A stretch of DNA of 64,000 bases from Bowmanella pacifica (GCF_014645355.1 NZ_BMLS01000009.1:62001-126000); one strand, 5' to 3'. Positions 1-8,291 are shown, counted from the first letter of the stretch. Numbers and translations are program-made. The notes: generated from the sequence alone by a model not told the origin.

Positions 1-1
1 C

Positions 2-256
2 TTTATCCGTAATCTCTATAACACAAGCTTAAACTGGCAGATAATCAAGGCTACACCCATGGTCTGGGCAATGGTCATCACCGTGGTGCTGGCACAGTTG
101 GCTATTACCTTTATGCCCCCGTTACAAAAGGTCTTTGGCACCCGCGACATAAGCTGGCAGGACGGACTGCTGATACTGGGTGTGGGTATATTGTTATTCA
201 TTTTGCTGGAGGCGGAGAAACAACTGCGCCACTGTCTTTTGCACAAGGCCAGATAA
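2..256 (+). CDS. Cation-transporting P-type ATPase, C-terminal fragment
   Basis: Only the last 84 codons are in the window; the frame is open from base 2 and the gene begins upstream. The visible part has two hydrophobic segments (about residues 20-40 and 55-70 of the fragment) around a short polar loop with a KVFGTRD motif. This matches the end of the cation-ATPase C-terminal domain (M9-M10) of Ca2+/Mg2+-type P-type ATPases. Catalytic domains lie outside, so the ion cannot be named. An inner-membrane pump is expected. An ATG at base 59 is internal and is not the start. Confidence 0.7.
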   Translation, partial: FIRNLYNTSLNWQIIKATPMVWAMVITVVLAQLAITFMPPLQKVFGTRDISWQDGLLILGVGILLFILLEAEKQLRHCLLHKAR

Positions 257-348
257 TGGATATGTAGCGCACTTTGCCTATGACTCCTACCGCTAAAATA
301 TTTAAGACTTCGCTCAACAGCTGGTATAACAGCCAAGAGGAGTGAGAA

Positions 349-1116
349 ATGGATAAACAGCAATATAAGCAACAGCTCAAAGCCTTGCAGGTAGAGCTCA
401 TCCAGTTACAACAATGGGTGGCCAACAGCGGACAAAAGTTGGTGGTGATTTTTGAAGGGCGCGATGCCGCCGGTAAGGGCGGCGCTATCAAAGCCGTTAG
501 CGAACGTCTTAATCCCCGGGTGGTCAGGGTGGCGGCGTTGGGGAAACCTTCGGATAAAGAGCGCCAGCAGTGGTATTTTCAGCGCTATGTAGAGCATTTG
601 CCCAGTGCCGGTGAAATCGTGCTATTTGACCGCAGTTGGTATAACCGCGCCGGTGTTGAGAAAGTCATGGGCTTTTGTACCGATGAAGAGCATCAGGAGT
701 TTTTACGCGCTTGTCCGGAGTTTGAGCGCATGCTGATCCGCTCCGGGATCCGACTAGTCAAATACTGGTTCAGTGTGTCCGCAGAAGTACAGGAGGCGCG
801 CTTTCAGGAACGGCTGGACAACCCGCTTAAACGCTGGAAATTTTCCGATATGGATCTGATTTCGCGCAGCCGCTGGCGAGAATACAGCCAGGCACGCAAT
901 GAAATGTTCAAACATACCGATACCCAGGACAGTCCCTGGTACATCATTGACGCCAACCATGACAAAAAAGCCCGACTGAATTGTATCAGCCACTTGCTGT
1001 CGTTGGTGCCTTACCAACAACAGCCCTTTCCTAAAGTGGAATTGCCAGGTATGGAAGAACAACATCGGGATCTTGCCATTCCCGATAAGGTCAAACGCGT
1101 CCCGGAAACGTACTAA
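349..1116 (+). CDS. ppk2: Polyphosphate kinase 2 family protein
   Basis: Cytoplasmic PPK2-family kinase of 255 residues, which transfers phosphate between polyphosphate and nucleotides. The Walker A-like segment GRDAAGKGG is at residues 37-45, and the lid/Walker B segment with FDRSWYNR is at about 93-100, followed by the conserved VEKVMGF region. Length and single-domain layout fit short class I PPK2 enzymes. An AGAGGAG ribosome binding site lies just before the ATG. It stands about 90 bp after the P-type ATPase on the same strand and has no obvious partner gene. Whether it acts mainly on ADP or GDP cannot be told from the sequence. Confidence 0.9.
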   Translation: MDKQQYKQQLKALQVELIQLQQWVANSGQKLVVIFEGRDAAGKGGAIKAVSERLNPRVVRVAALGKPSDKERQQWYFQRYVEHLPSAGEIVLFDRSWYNRAGVEKVMGFCTDEEHQEFLRACPEFERMLIRSGIRLVKYWFSVSAEVQEARFQERLDNPLKRWKFSDMDLISRSRWREYSQARNEMFKHTDTQDSPWYIIDANHDKKARLNCISHLLSLVPYQQQPFPKVELPGMEEQHRDLAIPDKVKRVPETY

Positions 1117-1303
1117 TCTGCCTCTAATATTGATAGCAAGGAACAATCAATGTACTCCAGACGCGGTCATTCAGGCTGGAGTGCAAAAAATTCTACTGAA
1201 TAATCAGAGTAATTTTTCAAGCCCATTTAAATTTCCCCTGATCTCTGCCTGAGGTCATTGATTATAAATAAATTTATATATTTTCTTTAAAATAATCACC
1301 GAC

Positions 1304-1331
1304 TTGCCTTTTATTTTTTAAGCGGTATGCT
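1304..1331 (+). promoter_or_regulatory. Possible sigma-70 promoter
   Basis: TTGCCT at 1304-1309 and TATGCT at 1326-1331 are separated by 16 bp inside an AT-rich stretch. Transcription from here would cover the short ORF at 1358 and the hairpin at 1403. Assigned by eye only. Confidence 0.4.
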
Positions 1332-1357
1332 ATTAGGTGAATTTTACGGAGACATCC

Positions 1358-1402
1358 ATGCATCATCTTAAAAACAAAAAAGTTTCAGTCTGTCCGGACT
1401 AA
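1358..1402 (+). CDS. Possible 14-residue peptide ORF ahead of a hairpin
   Basis: A 14-codon ORF (MHHLKNKKVSVCPD) is preceded by a good ribosome binding site, ACGGAG, at suitable spacing. Its stop codon directly abuts a perfect 10-bp hairpin. The arrangement resembles a leader peptide with a terminator or attenuator, but no run of regulatory codons for one amino acid is present. It could equally be a small standalone protein. No family is recognised. Confidence 0.3.
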   Translation: MHHLKNKKVSVCPD

Positions 1403-1430
1403 GCCGGGAAGTCTTTTTTAACTTCCCGGC
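1403..1430 (+). terminator. Perfect 10-bp hairpin (terminator or attenuator)
   Basis: GCCGGGAAGT and ACTTCCCGGC flank an 8-base T-rich loop. No immediate T-run follows, so intrinsic termination is uncertain. The hairpin sits between the 14-residue ORF and the GreA-like gene. Confidence 0.45.
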
Positions 1431-1468
1431 ATTGAAAAACAATTCTGTGTTTTTTATGGGGAAGTCTG

Positions 1469-1930
1469 ATGAGAGCCTTTTTTTTACGGCTATCAAATAC
1501 AATAGCCAATCATATTCGTTATTTTTTTATCTATAGTCCCTCTATTCTTTTTCTCTCACCGGTTAAGCTGCTTGCTGCCATAGAGAGAGTGGCACCACAG
1601 CGCAACAGCCAAACATCATTACCCAGTGTATGCGTTGGTGACAGAGTACTGGTGTGGGATCTGCACGCTAAAACATTGCTGAAACTGACCTTGGTTGCCG
1701 GCCAGCAGTCCAACCCTGAAAAAGGCTTGCTGTCGGTCTGCTCCGGGTTGGGTATTGCGCTGCTTGGCAAACACCCCGGTAGTTATTGCCATGTTTCTAT
1801 TTTCCATAAAAAACATGCATTCCGTTTGCTACTTATTCTCAATGGTGTTGATGAACACCATTTTGACAGTAAGGGAGAAATGCGCCATGAAGAAGCAATA
1901 ATGCCGCTAGAAAACCTTCATCAGTATTAA
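1469..1930 (+). CDS. GreA/Rnk-like C-terminal domain protein
   Basis: A 153-residue protein. Residues about 54-125 (VGDRVLVWDL, then NPEKGLLSV, then LGIALLGK) match the C-terminal FKBP-like domain shared by GreA, GreB and Rnk, which in Rnk can bind RNA polymerase near the secondary channel. The N-terminal coiled coil of GreA is absent; residues 1-50 are instead hydrophobic or basic and unlike Rnk. A GGGGAAG ribosome binding site supports this ATG. Base composition is A+T-rich at the 5' end compared with neighbours. A role as a transcription factor that binds RNA polymerase is inferred from the domain only. Confidence 0.55.
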   Translation: MRAFFLRLSNTIANHIRYFFIYSPSILFLSPVKLLAAIERVAPQRNSQTSLPSVCVGDRVLVWDLHAKTLLKLTLVAGQQSNPEKGLLSVCSGLGIALLGKHPGSYCHVSIFHKKHAFRLLLILNGVDEHHFDSKGEMRHEEAIMPLENLHQY

Positions 1931-2003
1931 ATGGATACTGAATTTACCCAGCTAAAGTCAGCGGCATCTTTAGTGATTACTTTTATTCGGAGAATATTTG
2001 TTT

Positions 2004-2093
2004 ATGTCTAAAGAAAAAGAAAAGAAAAAACCTGCAAAATCTCTCAAAGAGAAGCGCAAAGAAAAAAAAGAAAAACGTTCAAATAACGATTAA
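2004..2093 (+). CDS. 29-residue lysine-rich small protein
   Basis: A 29-codon ORF starting MSKEKEKKKPAKSLKEKRK and ending in RSNND. More than half of the residues are Lys, Glu or Arg. CGGAG lies 12-16 bases upstream of the ATG, and a strong intrinsic terminator follows 35 bp after the stop. Short K/E-rich proteins with an AKSLKEKR core are widespread in gammaproteobacteria without known function. Expected to be cytosolic and helical or disordered. Confidence 0.55.
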   Translation: MSKEKEKKKPAKSLKEKRKEKKEKRSNND

Positions 2094-2127
2094 ATATTGA
2101 TTTATCACTGCCATGATTCAAATCACT

Positions 2128-2154
2128 AAGCCGGGCTAGCCCGGCTTTTTTTTT
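2128..2154 (+). terminator. Rho-independent terminator
   Basis: AAGCCGGG and CCCGGCTT form an 8-bp stem with a CTAG loop, followed by a run of seven more T. It ends the small-gene unit on the plus strand and lies just before the convergent acetyltransferase gene. Confidence 0.85.
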
Positions 2155-2161
2155 GGTTCTG

Positions 2162-2689
2162 TCACAAGCTAAGATCCTGGGGAATAACCGCATAACAGTT
2201 AGCATCGCACAGCTGACCTTGATGATATAACTTGTTGCGCTGCAGCGCTTCCAACCGACCGCCCAAGGACACGGCTACCTTATTACTGGCCAGGTTATTA
2301 ACCAGTACCAGAATCTCAATACGCATCAAGCCCAGTTGAGTGAACCCATAGTTAAGCGCCAGCTGAGCAGCTCGTTTGGCAATGCCCTGCCCGACTGCAT
2401 CGCTACGCACCCAATAGCCAAGGCAGCCCACCTTGTGTTGCTCGGTGATTTGGTTGAGTCCAACCCCGCCGAGCAAGCGGCCGCTTTGTCTATCCACAAT
2501 CACGAAACGATAGTCACTGCCTTCCTGCCAAGCGTTAGCCGCCCCTTGCACCCAGGCTTTAGCATCCTCGCAAGCATAGGCTTCACTGCACCAGGGTAAC
2601 CAGGTGGACAAATGCACAACAGATGAACGCACCGCCTCGTACAAAGGCTCAACGTCATCTGCCCGATAGGGTCTAATCCTGATATCCAT
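2162..2689 (-). CDS. GNAT acetyltransferase, RimJ/RimL type
   Basis: A 175-residue GNAT protein that would transfer acetyl from acetyl-CoA to an amine, in this subfamily often a ribosomal-protein N terminus. Residues 1-15 (MDIRIRPYRADD) are the usual beta1-alpha1 start. The acetyl-CoA loop GYWVRSDAVGQGIA is near residues 90-105 and the NNLASNKVA segment near 130-140. The gene directly follows tag (1 bp between them), so the two are probably co-transcribed. The substrate is unknown; lengths and motifs fit YdaF/RimL relatives. Confidence 0.85.
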   Translation of the reverse strand: MDIRIRPYRADDVEPLYEAVRSSVVHLSTWLPWCSEAYACEDAKAWVQGAANAWQEGSDYRFVIVDRQSGRLLGGVGLNQITEQHKVGCLGYWVRSDAVGQGIAKRAAQLALNYGFTQLGLMRIEILVLVNNLASNKVAVSLGGRLEALQRNKLYHQGQLCDANCYAVIPQDLSL

Positions 2690-2690
2690 G

Positions 2691-3302
2691 TTAGGGCTTG
2701 TTGAAGGTTTTTCTGGCCTGCGTCACTTTTTGCCGGGTCACGCAGTCTGGCGCATGATCGTTTACCAGCCCCATGGCCTGCATAAAGGCGTAGACGGTAG
2801 TGGGGCCAACAAACTTCCAGCCCTGTTTTTTCAGCGCCTTGGATAAAGCCTCAGATTGACTGCTAGTAGCACGCATCTGCAACTGTTCGGTATCCGGCTC
2901 AGCTTCTTCAAAACGCCAGAAATAACCCGCCAACGAACCTTCTCGCTCAATCAGCTCAATGGCCCTTTGAGCATTGTTGATCACCGCCTCTATTTTGCCG
3001 CGATGACGGACAATGCCCGCATCCTGCAACAGGCGCTGAATATCCTGCTCATCAAAACGGGCCACCTGATGAAAATCAAAGCCCTTGAACGCCATCCGAA
3101 AATTTTCTCTTTTGTTCAAAATCGTGCGCCAGCTCAGGCCCGATTGAAAGGACTCCAGGCATAGCTTTTCAAATAAACGGATATCATCCTTAACCGGAAA
3201 TCCCCATTCATTATCATGATAAGGCAGAAACTCCGCCGCACCGCCGCACCAGTTACAGCGGGGCTGGCCATCCACAGGCTCGATATAAGTACTCACACGC
3301 AC
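2691..3302 (-). CDS. tag: DNA-3-methyladenine glycosylase I
   Basis: Base-excision repair glycosylase that removes 3-methyladenine from alkylated DNA. The 203-residue protein has the Tag zinc-site residues: Cys16 in RCNWCGG, His29 in YHDNEWG, and the C-terminal NDHAPDC with His and Cys. CLESFQSGLSW carries the conserved acidic and aromatic base-pocket region. It has about 10 extra residues at the N terminus compared with E. coli Tag. It lies between the yciI-like gene (3 bp) and the acetyltransferase (1 bp), so the four minus-strand genes likely form an operon. Confidence 0.95.
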   Translation of the reverse strand: MRVSTYIEPVDGQPRCNWCGGAAEFLPYHDNEWGFPVKDDIRLFEKLCLESFQSGLSWRTILNKRENFRMAFKGFDFHQVARFDEQDIQRLLQDAGIVRHRGKIEAVINNAQRAIELIEREGSLAGYFWRFEEAEPDTEQLQMRATSSQSEALSKALKKQGWKFVGPTTVYAFMQAMGLVNDHAPDCVTRQKVTQARKTFNKP

Positions 3303-3305
3303 TCC

Positions 3306-3599
3306 TTAATTGAGTAAAAAGGCAAGACGCTGATCAGCCTGGTTGGGTGCCACTTCGATAATTTCGCTGCTGACCACCTGATGCTGCACAAAGGGGTCCT
3401 CTGCCACGCGCTGTTGCAGCGCTTCCAAGCTGGTATTATGGGCAAGCAACATGCCTCCCTGCGCAGGTTTCAAACTGCCCACCAGCAGAAAAATCCCCGC
3501 TTCCCGGCCTAGGGTTATCCAATCTTTATGTGCTTGCATATAGTGTCCGGCGTTGGCATGGTTTTGGGCAAATTTTAATAACACAATAAACATCGACAC
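3306..3599 (-). CDS. YciI family protein
   Basis: A 97-residue protein with the YciI alpha/beta ferredoxin-like fold, starting MFIVLLKF. His and Asp residues (AHKDWITLGREAG) sit near residues 24-36, where the family's conserved His-Asp pair lies, and DPFV is near 68-71. Biochemical function in this family is mostly unknown; some members are linked to dehalogenation or muconolactone-type chemistry. Seven bp separate it from the upstream TetR gene, so it is likely under the same repressor. Confidence 0.8.
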   Translation of the reverse strand: MSMFIVLLKFAQNHANAGHYMQAHKDWITLGREAGIFLLVGSLKPAQGGMLLAHNTSLEALQQRVAEDPFVQHQVVSSEIIEVAPNQADQRLAFLLN

Positions 3600-3606
3600 T
3601 CCTTGA

Positions 3607-4185
3607 TTATCTCGGTAGCGACTGAATTTGCAGGTCCAGCCATTGATTCAGCAGCTTAACTTCCTGCTCGATAAAGGCCATATCGTTAAAAGCGTTGGCC
3701 AAGGTGGCAATGCCCTGGCTGCGGGCCAGCAGATGCATGGCCAGGGTGTCGGCTTGCTGCGGGGAAAATCCCAGGACAACAAGCTGTTCACCTAACCATT
3801 GGCGAAACAGACTGAATAAGTCATTGGCACGGTCCAGGGCCTGATGATTAAGCTTGGCCAGCTCGCTGGTCAGGCTGCCGAGCGGACAACCGTATTTAAG
3901 GATCTTGCTGCTATTGGCCACCAGAATCTGGATAAAACAATCTATTCTGGCTCGCGGCGAATCCCCCTGCAGCTGCCAGGCGTCCAGCATCGCATGGGTG
4001 TTGGCCAGGCGCCGAGCGATAACTGCCTCGAGGATCTCGTCCTTAGACTTAAAGTGATAGTAGAAATTGCCACGGGAAATCTGCACCGCCTCGGCAATAT
4101 GGGCAAAGGAGGTAAATTCATAGCCCTGCTCATAAAAAAGCCTATCCGCCTGAGCAACTATATGCTCGCGTTTGGATACTTGCAT
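3607..4185 (-). CDS. TetR family transcriptional regulator
   Basis: A 192-residue one-component repressor. The N-terminal HTH spans residues about 5-50 (IVAQADRLFYEQGYEFTSF, then IAEAVQISRGNFYYHFKSKDEIL). The C-terminal ligand domain is of the TetR_C type found in NemR/AcuR-like regulators, with Cys95 in LKYGCPLGSL at the place used by redox or electrophile sensors. The gene starts the yciI-tag-GNAT run and has a clear inverted repeat just upstream of its start, suggesting autoregulation. The inducer is unknown; electrophile sensing is only an inference. Confidence 0.88.
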   Translation of the reverse strand: MQVSKREHIVAQADRLFYEQGYEFTSFAHIAEAVQISRGNFYYHFKSKDEILEAVIARRLANTHAMLDAWQLQGDSPRARIDCFIQILVANSSKILKYGCPLGSLTSELAKLNHQALDRANDLFSLFRQWLGEQLVVLGFSPQQADTLAMHLLARSQGIATLANAFNDMAFIEQEVKLLNQWLDLQIQSLPR

Positions 4186-4201
4186 TACTCTGATTGCCGC
4201 A

Positions 4202-4240
4202 CTAGGACACTTGACCTACAAGTTAGGGCAAATGTCCTAG
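4202..4240. promoter_or_regulatory. Inverted-repeat operator upstream of the TetR gene
   Basis: CTAGGACACTTGACC at 4202-4216 is mirrored by GGGCAAATGTCCTAG at 4226-4240; the two arms agree at 13 of 15 positions as reverse complements. A nested ACTTG/CAAGT pair lies inside. It begins 17 bp upstream of the TetR start codon, the usual position for an autoregulatory TetR operator. Binding is inferred. Confidence 0.6.
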
Positions 4241-4443
4241 CCATGCAAGCAAAAATCGAAAAACATCTTATCTGTAAAGGGTATATTGATTCATCGGGCC
4301 CTTGACAGGGCCTGGTATACAAACAGCGCAGATAAACTGGATACCTTCGACTTATGAAATGGATAAGCCAGCTTACGGCGTCGTGGTTTATCTACTTAGT
4401 GACTACGTTTTTCTAAACCCGATGGGGTTACAGGCACAACGGT

Positions 4444-5688
4444 TCACTTTGCGCCAAGCCCGGTAACTATGGCATCCAGCAATTCACCTTGCTCGGTATC
4501 ACCGCTGAGTTGCCAGAAAAAGGCACCGCCTAAGCCTTTTTGATTCACGTAGTCCATTTTTCCCAGAATGGTTTGCGGTGTGTCGTAGCTCCACCATTCA
4601 CCGTTACATAAGCCATAGGCCGTGCCGCCTAAGGTTCCCGTGGCGGGACAATAGGTTTTCAGCACATGATAGGCATTACCGCCAGCTTCTTTCTTGCCCT
4701 TCGCAGGCCCAGTGGCGGTTGCCAGGGCTTCGGTTTGCTCAATACCTGCCCAGCCGCGACCGTAAAAGCCGATACCCAGCAAAATTTTATCCGCCGGAAT
4801 ACCTTGCGCTAGCATGTAAGCAATTGAATCATCAGCGTTGTTTTTCTCATGCGTGGTGCCTTTGGCAACAGCAATCGGGTACAAAGGGGAATGAGGATAA
4901 GTCGGGCCCTGCGGTGACCAGGCGCCAGCATAATCGTAAGTCATGGGCATAAAGAAATCGAGATAAGGCGCGGCCTTAGCGTAGTCTGCCGCGCTTAGGA
5001 TAGATAGCGGAGCCCCAATGGCCGAGGTGACTAAGCTGTCGCGACCAAACCTGTCCCGTACCGCTTTGATCAGGTGGTAATAGCCGTCAGGGCCACTTTT
5101 ATCACATTCAACACCACAGGCATTGGGGTATTCCCAGTCAATATCGATACCGTCGAACAGGCCAGCCCAGCGCGGATCATTAAGTAGCGCATGGCAGGAG
5201 TCTGCGAATCGCTCAACATCTTTGGCGGCCTCAATAAAACCGACCGACCCTGTCCATCCACCAATAGACCACAGCAGCTTCACATCTGGATACATGGCCT
5301 TGAACTTAATCAACTGGCCAATAACACCTTTAACCTTGGCATCCTGGCTATCCGCCATGCCATCCACGCTGTCTTGTGCACTATAGTGATGTTCAATGCT
5401 GGCAGGTATCTCATCCAGCACACATTGCCCGTCGGCTAGCCCACCGAAGGCGAGCAGAATATGGGTAAGTTGGTCGGCCGCACCGCGAGTTACAATATCT
5501 TTAACGCGGTAGCCACGTTCGGGCTCCCACAGCGGAAAATACCCCACCACCCTGGACTTTCCAGTACCTGCTGTAGCTGACATGGAGTTCGGTTTGTCTG
5601 CACCACTATGTCTTCGGTCAGATTCAACGCATCCACTCAGCAACACGGCAACCAGCAAGCCACTGAAAATTCTGTTTATCACGCGCAT
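4444..5688 (-). CDS. Glycoside hydrolase family 18 chitinase, lipoprotein
   Basis: A 414-residue secreted endo- or exo-chitinase that cleaves beta-1,4-N-acetylglucosamine chains. The N terminus is a lipoprotein signal with lipobox LLSGC, Cys20 being the lipidated residue. The SxGG substrate motif is at 141-144 and the catalytic DGIDIDWEYP at 179-188 (Asp179, Asp182, Asp184, Glu186 as acid). Downstream MTYDY and the FFWQLSGD end of the barrel are also present. The start at 5688 was chosen because AGGGGG precedes it and it gives a clean signal; 14 more codons are open upstream. No chitin-binding module is seen. It is monocistronic. Confidence 0.93.
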   Translation of the reverse strand: MRVINRIFSGLLVAVLLSGCVESDRRHSGADKPNSMSATAGTGKSRVVGYFPLWEPERGYRVKDIVTRGAADQLTHILLAFGGLADGQCVLDEIPASIEHHYSAQDSVDGMADSQDAKVKGVIGQLIKFKAMYPDVKLLWSIGGWTGSVGFIEAAKDVERFADSCHALLNDPRWAGLFDGIDIDWEYPNACGVECDKSGPDGYYHLIKAVRDRFGRDSLVTSAIGAPLSILSAADYAKAAPYLDFFMPMTYDYAGAWSPQGPTYPHSPLYPIAVAKGTTHEKNNADDSIAYMLAQGIPADKILLGIGFYGRGWAGIEQTEALATATGPAKGKKEAGGNAYHVLKTYCPATGTLGGTAYGLCNGEWWSYDTPQTILGKMDYVNQKGLGGAFFWQLSGDTEQGELLDAIVTGLGAK

Positions 5689-6057
5689 ATTTCCCCCTGT
5701 ATAAGGCCATACAATGTTACTAAAGAACAAAGATATGATAACTAAATGTTAAAATCTATCTTAAATGAAACGCCTCTTCTTTCCGCTTAGATATCGCAGC
5801 AGGTATTGTCAAAACTAAGTTGCCGCACCCCCACTCTATGGACAAGGTGTTGATCGACGGTTGAGCCAATCAGGTTAGCGCTGCGTCATTAACCTCTCCG
5901 GTAGACAGTTGAGTATGCCCGTGACAGTATCTGCGCTGGCGCACTCATGAGTTGTTCAGGCTTGAGGGCAACTCTGGCCGGCATGCCACGGTTTAAACAA
6001 TCAAGCTGCGCCTGCATAGGATTTGGTTAACGCCATTTAGGCAAAAGGAAGACAATA
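5689..6057. other. Intergenic region between divergent genes
   Basis: A 369-bp gap between the chitinase and the DUF2157 gene, read on opposite strands. It should hold both promoters. The part nearest the chitinase is AT-rich. I see no convincing ORF, repeat or hairpin. AAAGGAAG precedes the plus-strand start. Confidence 0.5.
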
Positions 6058-7332
6058 ATGAAAAATGCGCATCTTCGCTGGCTGCAACAACAAGCAGCAG
6101 AATGGCGTGGCAAAGGCATTATCTCGGAACAACAACATCAGGCCATACTGGCCCTGTACCCTGAGCCGGCTAACAATAACTGGGGACAGTGGCTTATCTA
6201 CGCCTTTGCCGCCGTGATATTGGGATTGGGTATTGTGCTGTTTTTTGCCTACAACTGGCAGGATATGCATCGCTACCTTAAATTACTGGTGGTTCTGACT
6301 GCCACATGCTCAGTGGCGACCGCAACCTGGTTTTTGCAGCGTAAATCGACCAGCCCGCTGGCCGATGGTTTGGGACTGCTGTGGAGTATGTTATTCGGCG
6401 CTGCTATCTGGCTGGTCTCGCAGATTTATCATATGGATGAACACTATCCTAATTTCTTTATGCTGTGGGGGCTGTCCGCCTTGGCCCTGGCGATTATCCT
6501 GAAGCACTGGATGCATAGCTTGCTGGCACTGCTATTGTTAGCCGTTTGGGCCGGTGCCGAAATGTGGGAATATAACGCCACCTTACACCCCGCGCTGGCG
6601 GCCTTGTTGGCACTTTATGTTTTTTGTTGGCGCAGTCAGCCAGGCTGGCTGTTGTTACTCAGCGCATACACCAGCCTGCTGATGCTGCTATCCGGCCTGT
6701 ACAATGCCAGCGGGGTGTTTCCCGAGATGGTGGTGCTGGCCACCAGCAGCCTGCTGATTTGCCTGGGGTATGCCAAAGGCACATCGGCCAGCCAATATCA
6801 ATTGCGGCTGGGTTTGCTGTATCCGGCTTACACTGTGGTGTTGTTGTGGCTGCTGGCCTTTGGCTTTGACGCCAAGCAATTGGGCTGGAGCACTGAAGAA
6901 ACTCCGGCGCATTGGCTTGGCCTGCTTGCATGTGCCGCCGTTGTATCGGCCTTTGCCACCTTACTTATGCTGCCTGATCAGTGCAAGAACAGCAGATTGG
7001 AAAGAAGCGCGCATCTGGTTTTGCTAGCCATAAGCAATGCCCTGGTACTGAGCCTGGCGTACATTCCCAGGTGGCTATCCGGTCAAGTACTGGACATGCT
7101 GTTTATTCTGATACTTGTCGCCCACTGTATGTTGTTTATTCGCCAAGGCAATCGCCAGCAACGCGGCCTGATGGTGGGATGCTTTGCCCTGCTCCTGGCT
7201 ATTGTGGTCTTTGTCCGTTTTATGGACCTGTTTGACAACCTGCTGCTGCGTTCGCTGGCCTTTGTTTTAGTGGGTCTGGGGCTGTTTTTAGTCGGTTGGT
7301 ACTATCAAAGAAACAAGGATGTAAAGGCATGA
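6058..7332 (+). CDS. DUF2157 domain membrane protein
   Basis: A 424-residue inner-membrane protein. Residues 1-40 are soluble and charged (RWLQQQAAEWRGKGIISEQQHQAIL), followed by a DUF2157 domain and then many hydrophobic helices, about 11-12, to the C terminus. A ribosome binding site AAAGGAAG precedes the ATG. The stop codon overlaps the next start (ATGA), so translation is coupled to the GDYXXLXY-domain gene; this pairing is common across bacteria. Function is unknown; membrane or envelope stress roles have been suggested only by context. Confidence 0.85.
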   Translation: MKNAHLRWLQQQAAEWRGKGIISEQQHQAILALYPEPANNNWGQWLIYAFAAVILGLGIVLFFAYNWQDMHRYLKLLVVLTATCSVATATWFLQRKSTSPLADGLGLLWSMLFGAAIWLVSQIYHMDEHYPNFFMLWGLSALALAIILKHWMHSLLALLLLAVWAGAEMWEYNATLHPALAALLALYVFCWRSQPGWLLLLSAYTSLLMLLSGLYNASGVFPEMVVLATSSLLICLGYAKGTSASQYQLRLGLLYPAYTVVLLWLLAFGFDAKQLGWSTEETPAHWLGLLACAAVVSAFATLLMLPDQCKNSRLERSAHLVLLAISNALVLSLAYIPRWLSGQVLDMLFILILVAHCMLFIRQGNRQQRGLMVGCFALLLAIVVFVRFMDLFDNLLLRSLAFVLVGLGLFLVGWYYQRNKDVKA

Positions 7333-8276
7333 ACAAAGCACAGATTTGGCTGCCGGTGGTACTGGTCGCACAGTTGTTGATACTGGCTACCATTGTCAGT
7401 AAACATGAAAATATCATGGCCAATGGTGAAGTGGTTTACCTAAGAACCATGCCGGTGGATCCCCGTGATATCTTTCGCGGCGACTACGTGGTGCTGGATT
7501 ATGAGCTAGTACATAGGGCAAAAGGACTGATGCAGGAAAACAACCTGCGCGCCGACAACGTCTATCTCAATCTTCGTACCAATCAGCGTGATGTGGCCAA
7601 CCTGGTATCGGTTGACAGCACAGCGCCGACACTCGGTTTATTTGTGCGCGGTTTTGCTTCCGCTTTTGACCACAGTTACCTGCCTAAGCTGCAACTGGGT
7701 ATTGAAAAATACTTTGTCGAACAAGGCGCGGGTAAGGAGCTGGAAGCCATTCGCGGCGAAGCCCAATCCTGGCAAACGCCACTGGAAATGCGGGTAGCCC
7801 TGGGCAGTGACGGCACGCCGGTTATTACCGGCCATCGCTTTAGTCCGATTCGCACCCGAACACGCTTTGCTGAGCAGGAAGATGCGCTGGCACAGCCGGA
7901 CGCGCCCCCTCAACATCTTGAATTTAGTATAGAGAACAGCCGCCTAGCCCCACTGACATTGTTTGATGACCAGGCGCACTGCGGCTTTGCCTTGGTGCAC
8001 GCTGAAACATTAAGACCCGTAGCGTTGAACCGGAACTGTAGCAAGGCGGTACTGAAAAGAATCGAGTTATTTCCCGGCGACCGCTATCAGGTTGAGATCG
8101 ATCTGTCGCAACTTCAATGGCAGGCAAAAGGTCAGAGCGATCCCTTGTCATTGGCGGAAGTAGACCGCGCCTGGAATGGCTTTCGACTGGTCTATCAGGG
8201 CCAGGTGGATACCCCAACAGCGGATGCGGAACAGATCCTCTCGGCGCGATTTTTCAGACGGGGCGGCGTAGATTAA
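7329..8276 (+). CDS. GDYXXLXY domain protein
   Basis: A 315-residue protein anchored by one N-terminal helix (about residues 6-24). The signature GDYVVLDY is at 51-58 within PVDPRDIFRGDYV, and a second such unit with LPKLQLGIEKYFVEQG and RVALGSDGTPVITG follows, as in the family's two-part architecture. The start at 7329 overlaps the stop of the DUF2157 gene; an upstream ATG at 7296 lies inside that gene and has no ribosome binding site. The bulk is probably periplasmic. The function is not known, but the fixed DUF2157 partner suggests one complex. Confidence 0.85.
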   Translation: MNKAQIWLPVVLVAQLLILATIVSKHENIMANGEVVYLRTMPVDPRDIFRGDYVVLDYELVHRAKGLMQENNLRADNVYLNLRTNQRDVANLVSVDSTAPTLGLFVRGFASAFDHSYLPKLQLGIEKYFVEQGAGKELEAIRGEAQSWQTPLEMRVALGSDGTPVITGHRFSPIRTRTRFAEQEDALAQPDAPPQHLEFSIENSRLAPLTLFDDQAHCGFALVHAETLRPVALNRNCSKAVLKRIELFPGDRYQVEIDLSQLQWQAKGQSDPLSLAEVDRAWNGFRLVYQGQVDTPTADAEQILSARFFRRGGVD

Positions 8277-8287
8277 CGCCGCCTTAT
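8262..8287 (+). terminator. Stem-loop over the stop codon of the GDYXXLXY gene
   Basis: GGCGGCGT and ACGCCGCC pair over a 6-base loop and span the TAA stop; TTATTC follows. Likely ends the plus-strand unit before the convergent cstA-like gene. The T-tract is weak. Confidence 0.6.
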
Positions 8288-8291
8288 TCAC

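Noticed and set aside
4297-4312. GGCCCT/AGGGCC hairpin between the TetR gene and the chitinase gene
   Set aside because: Only 6 bp, no T-run on either side, and no gene ends there.
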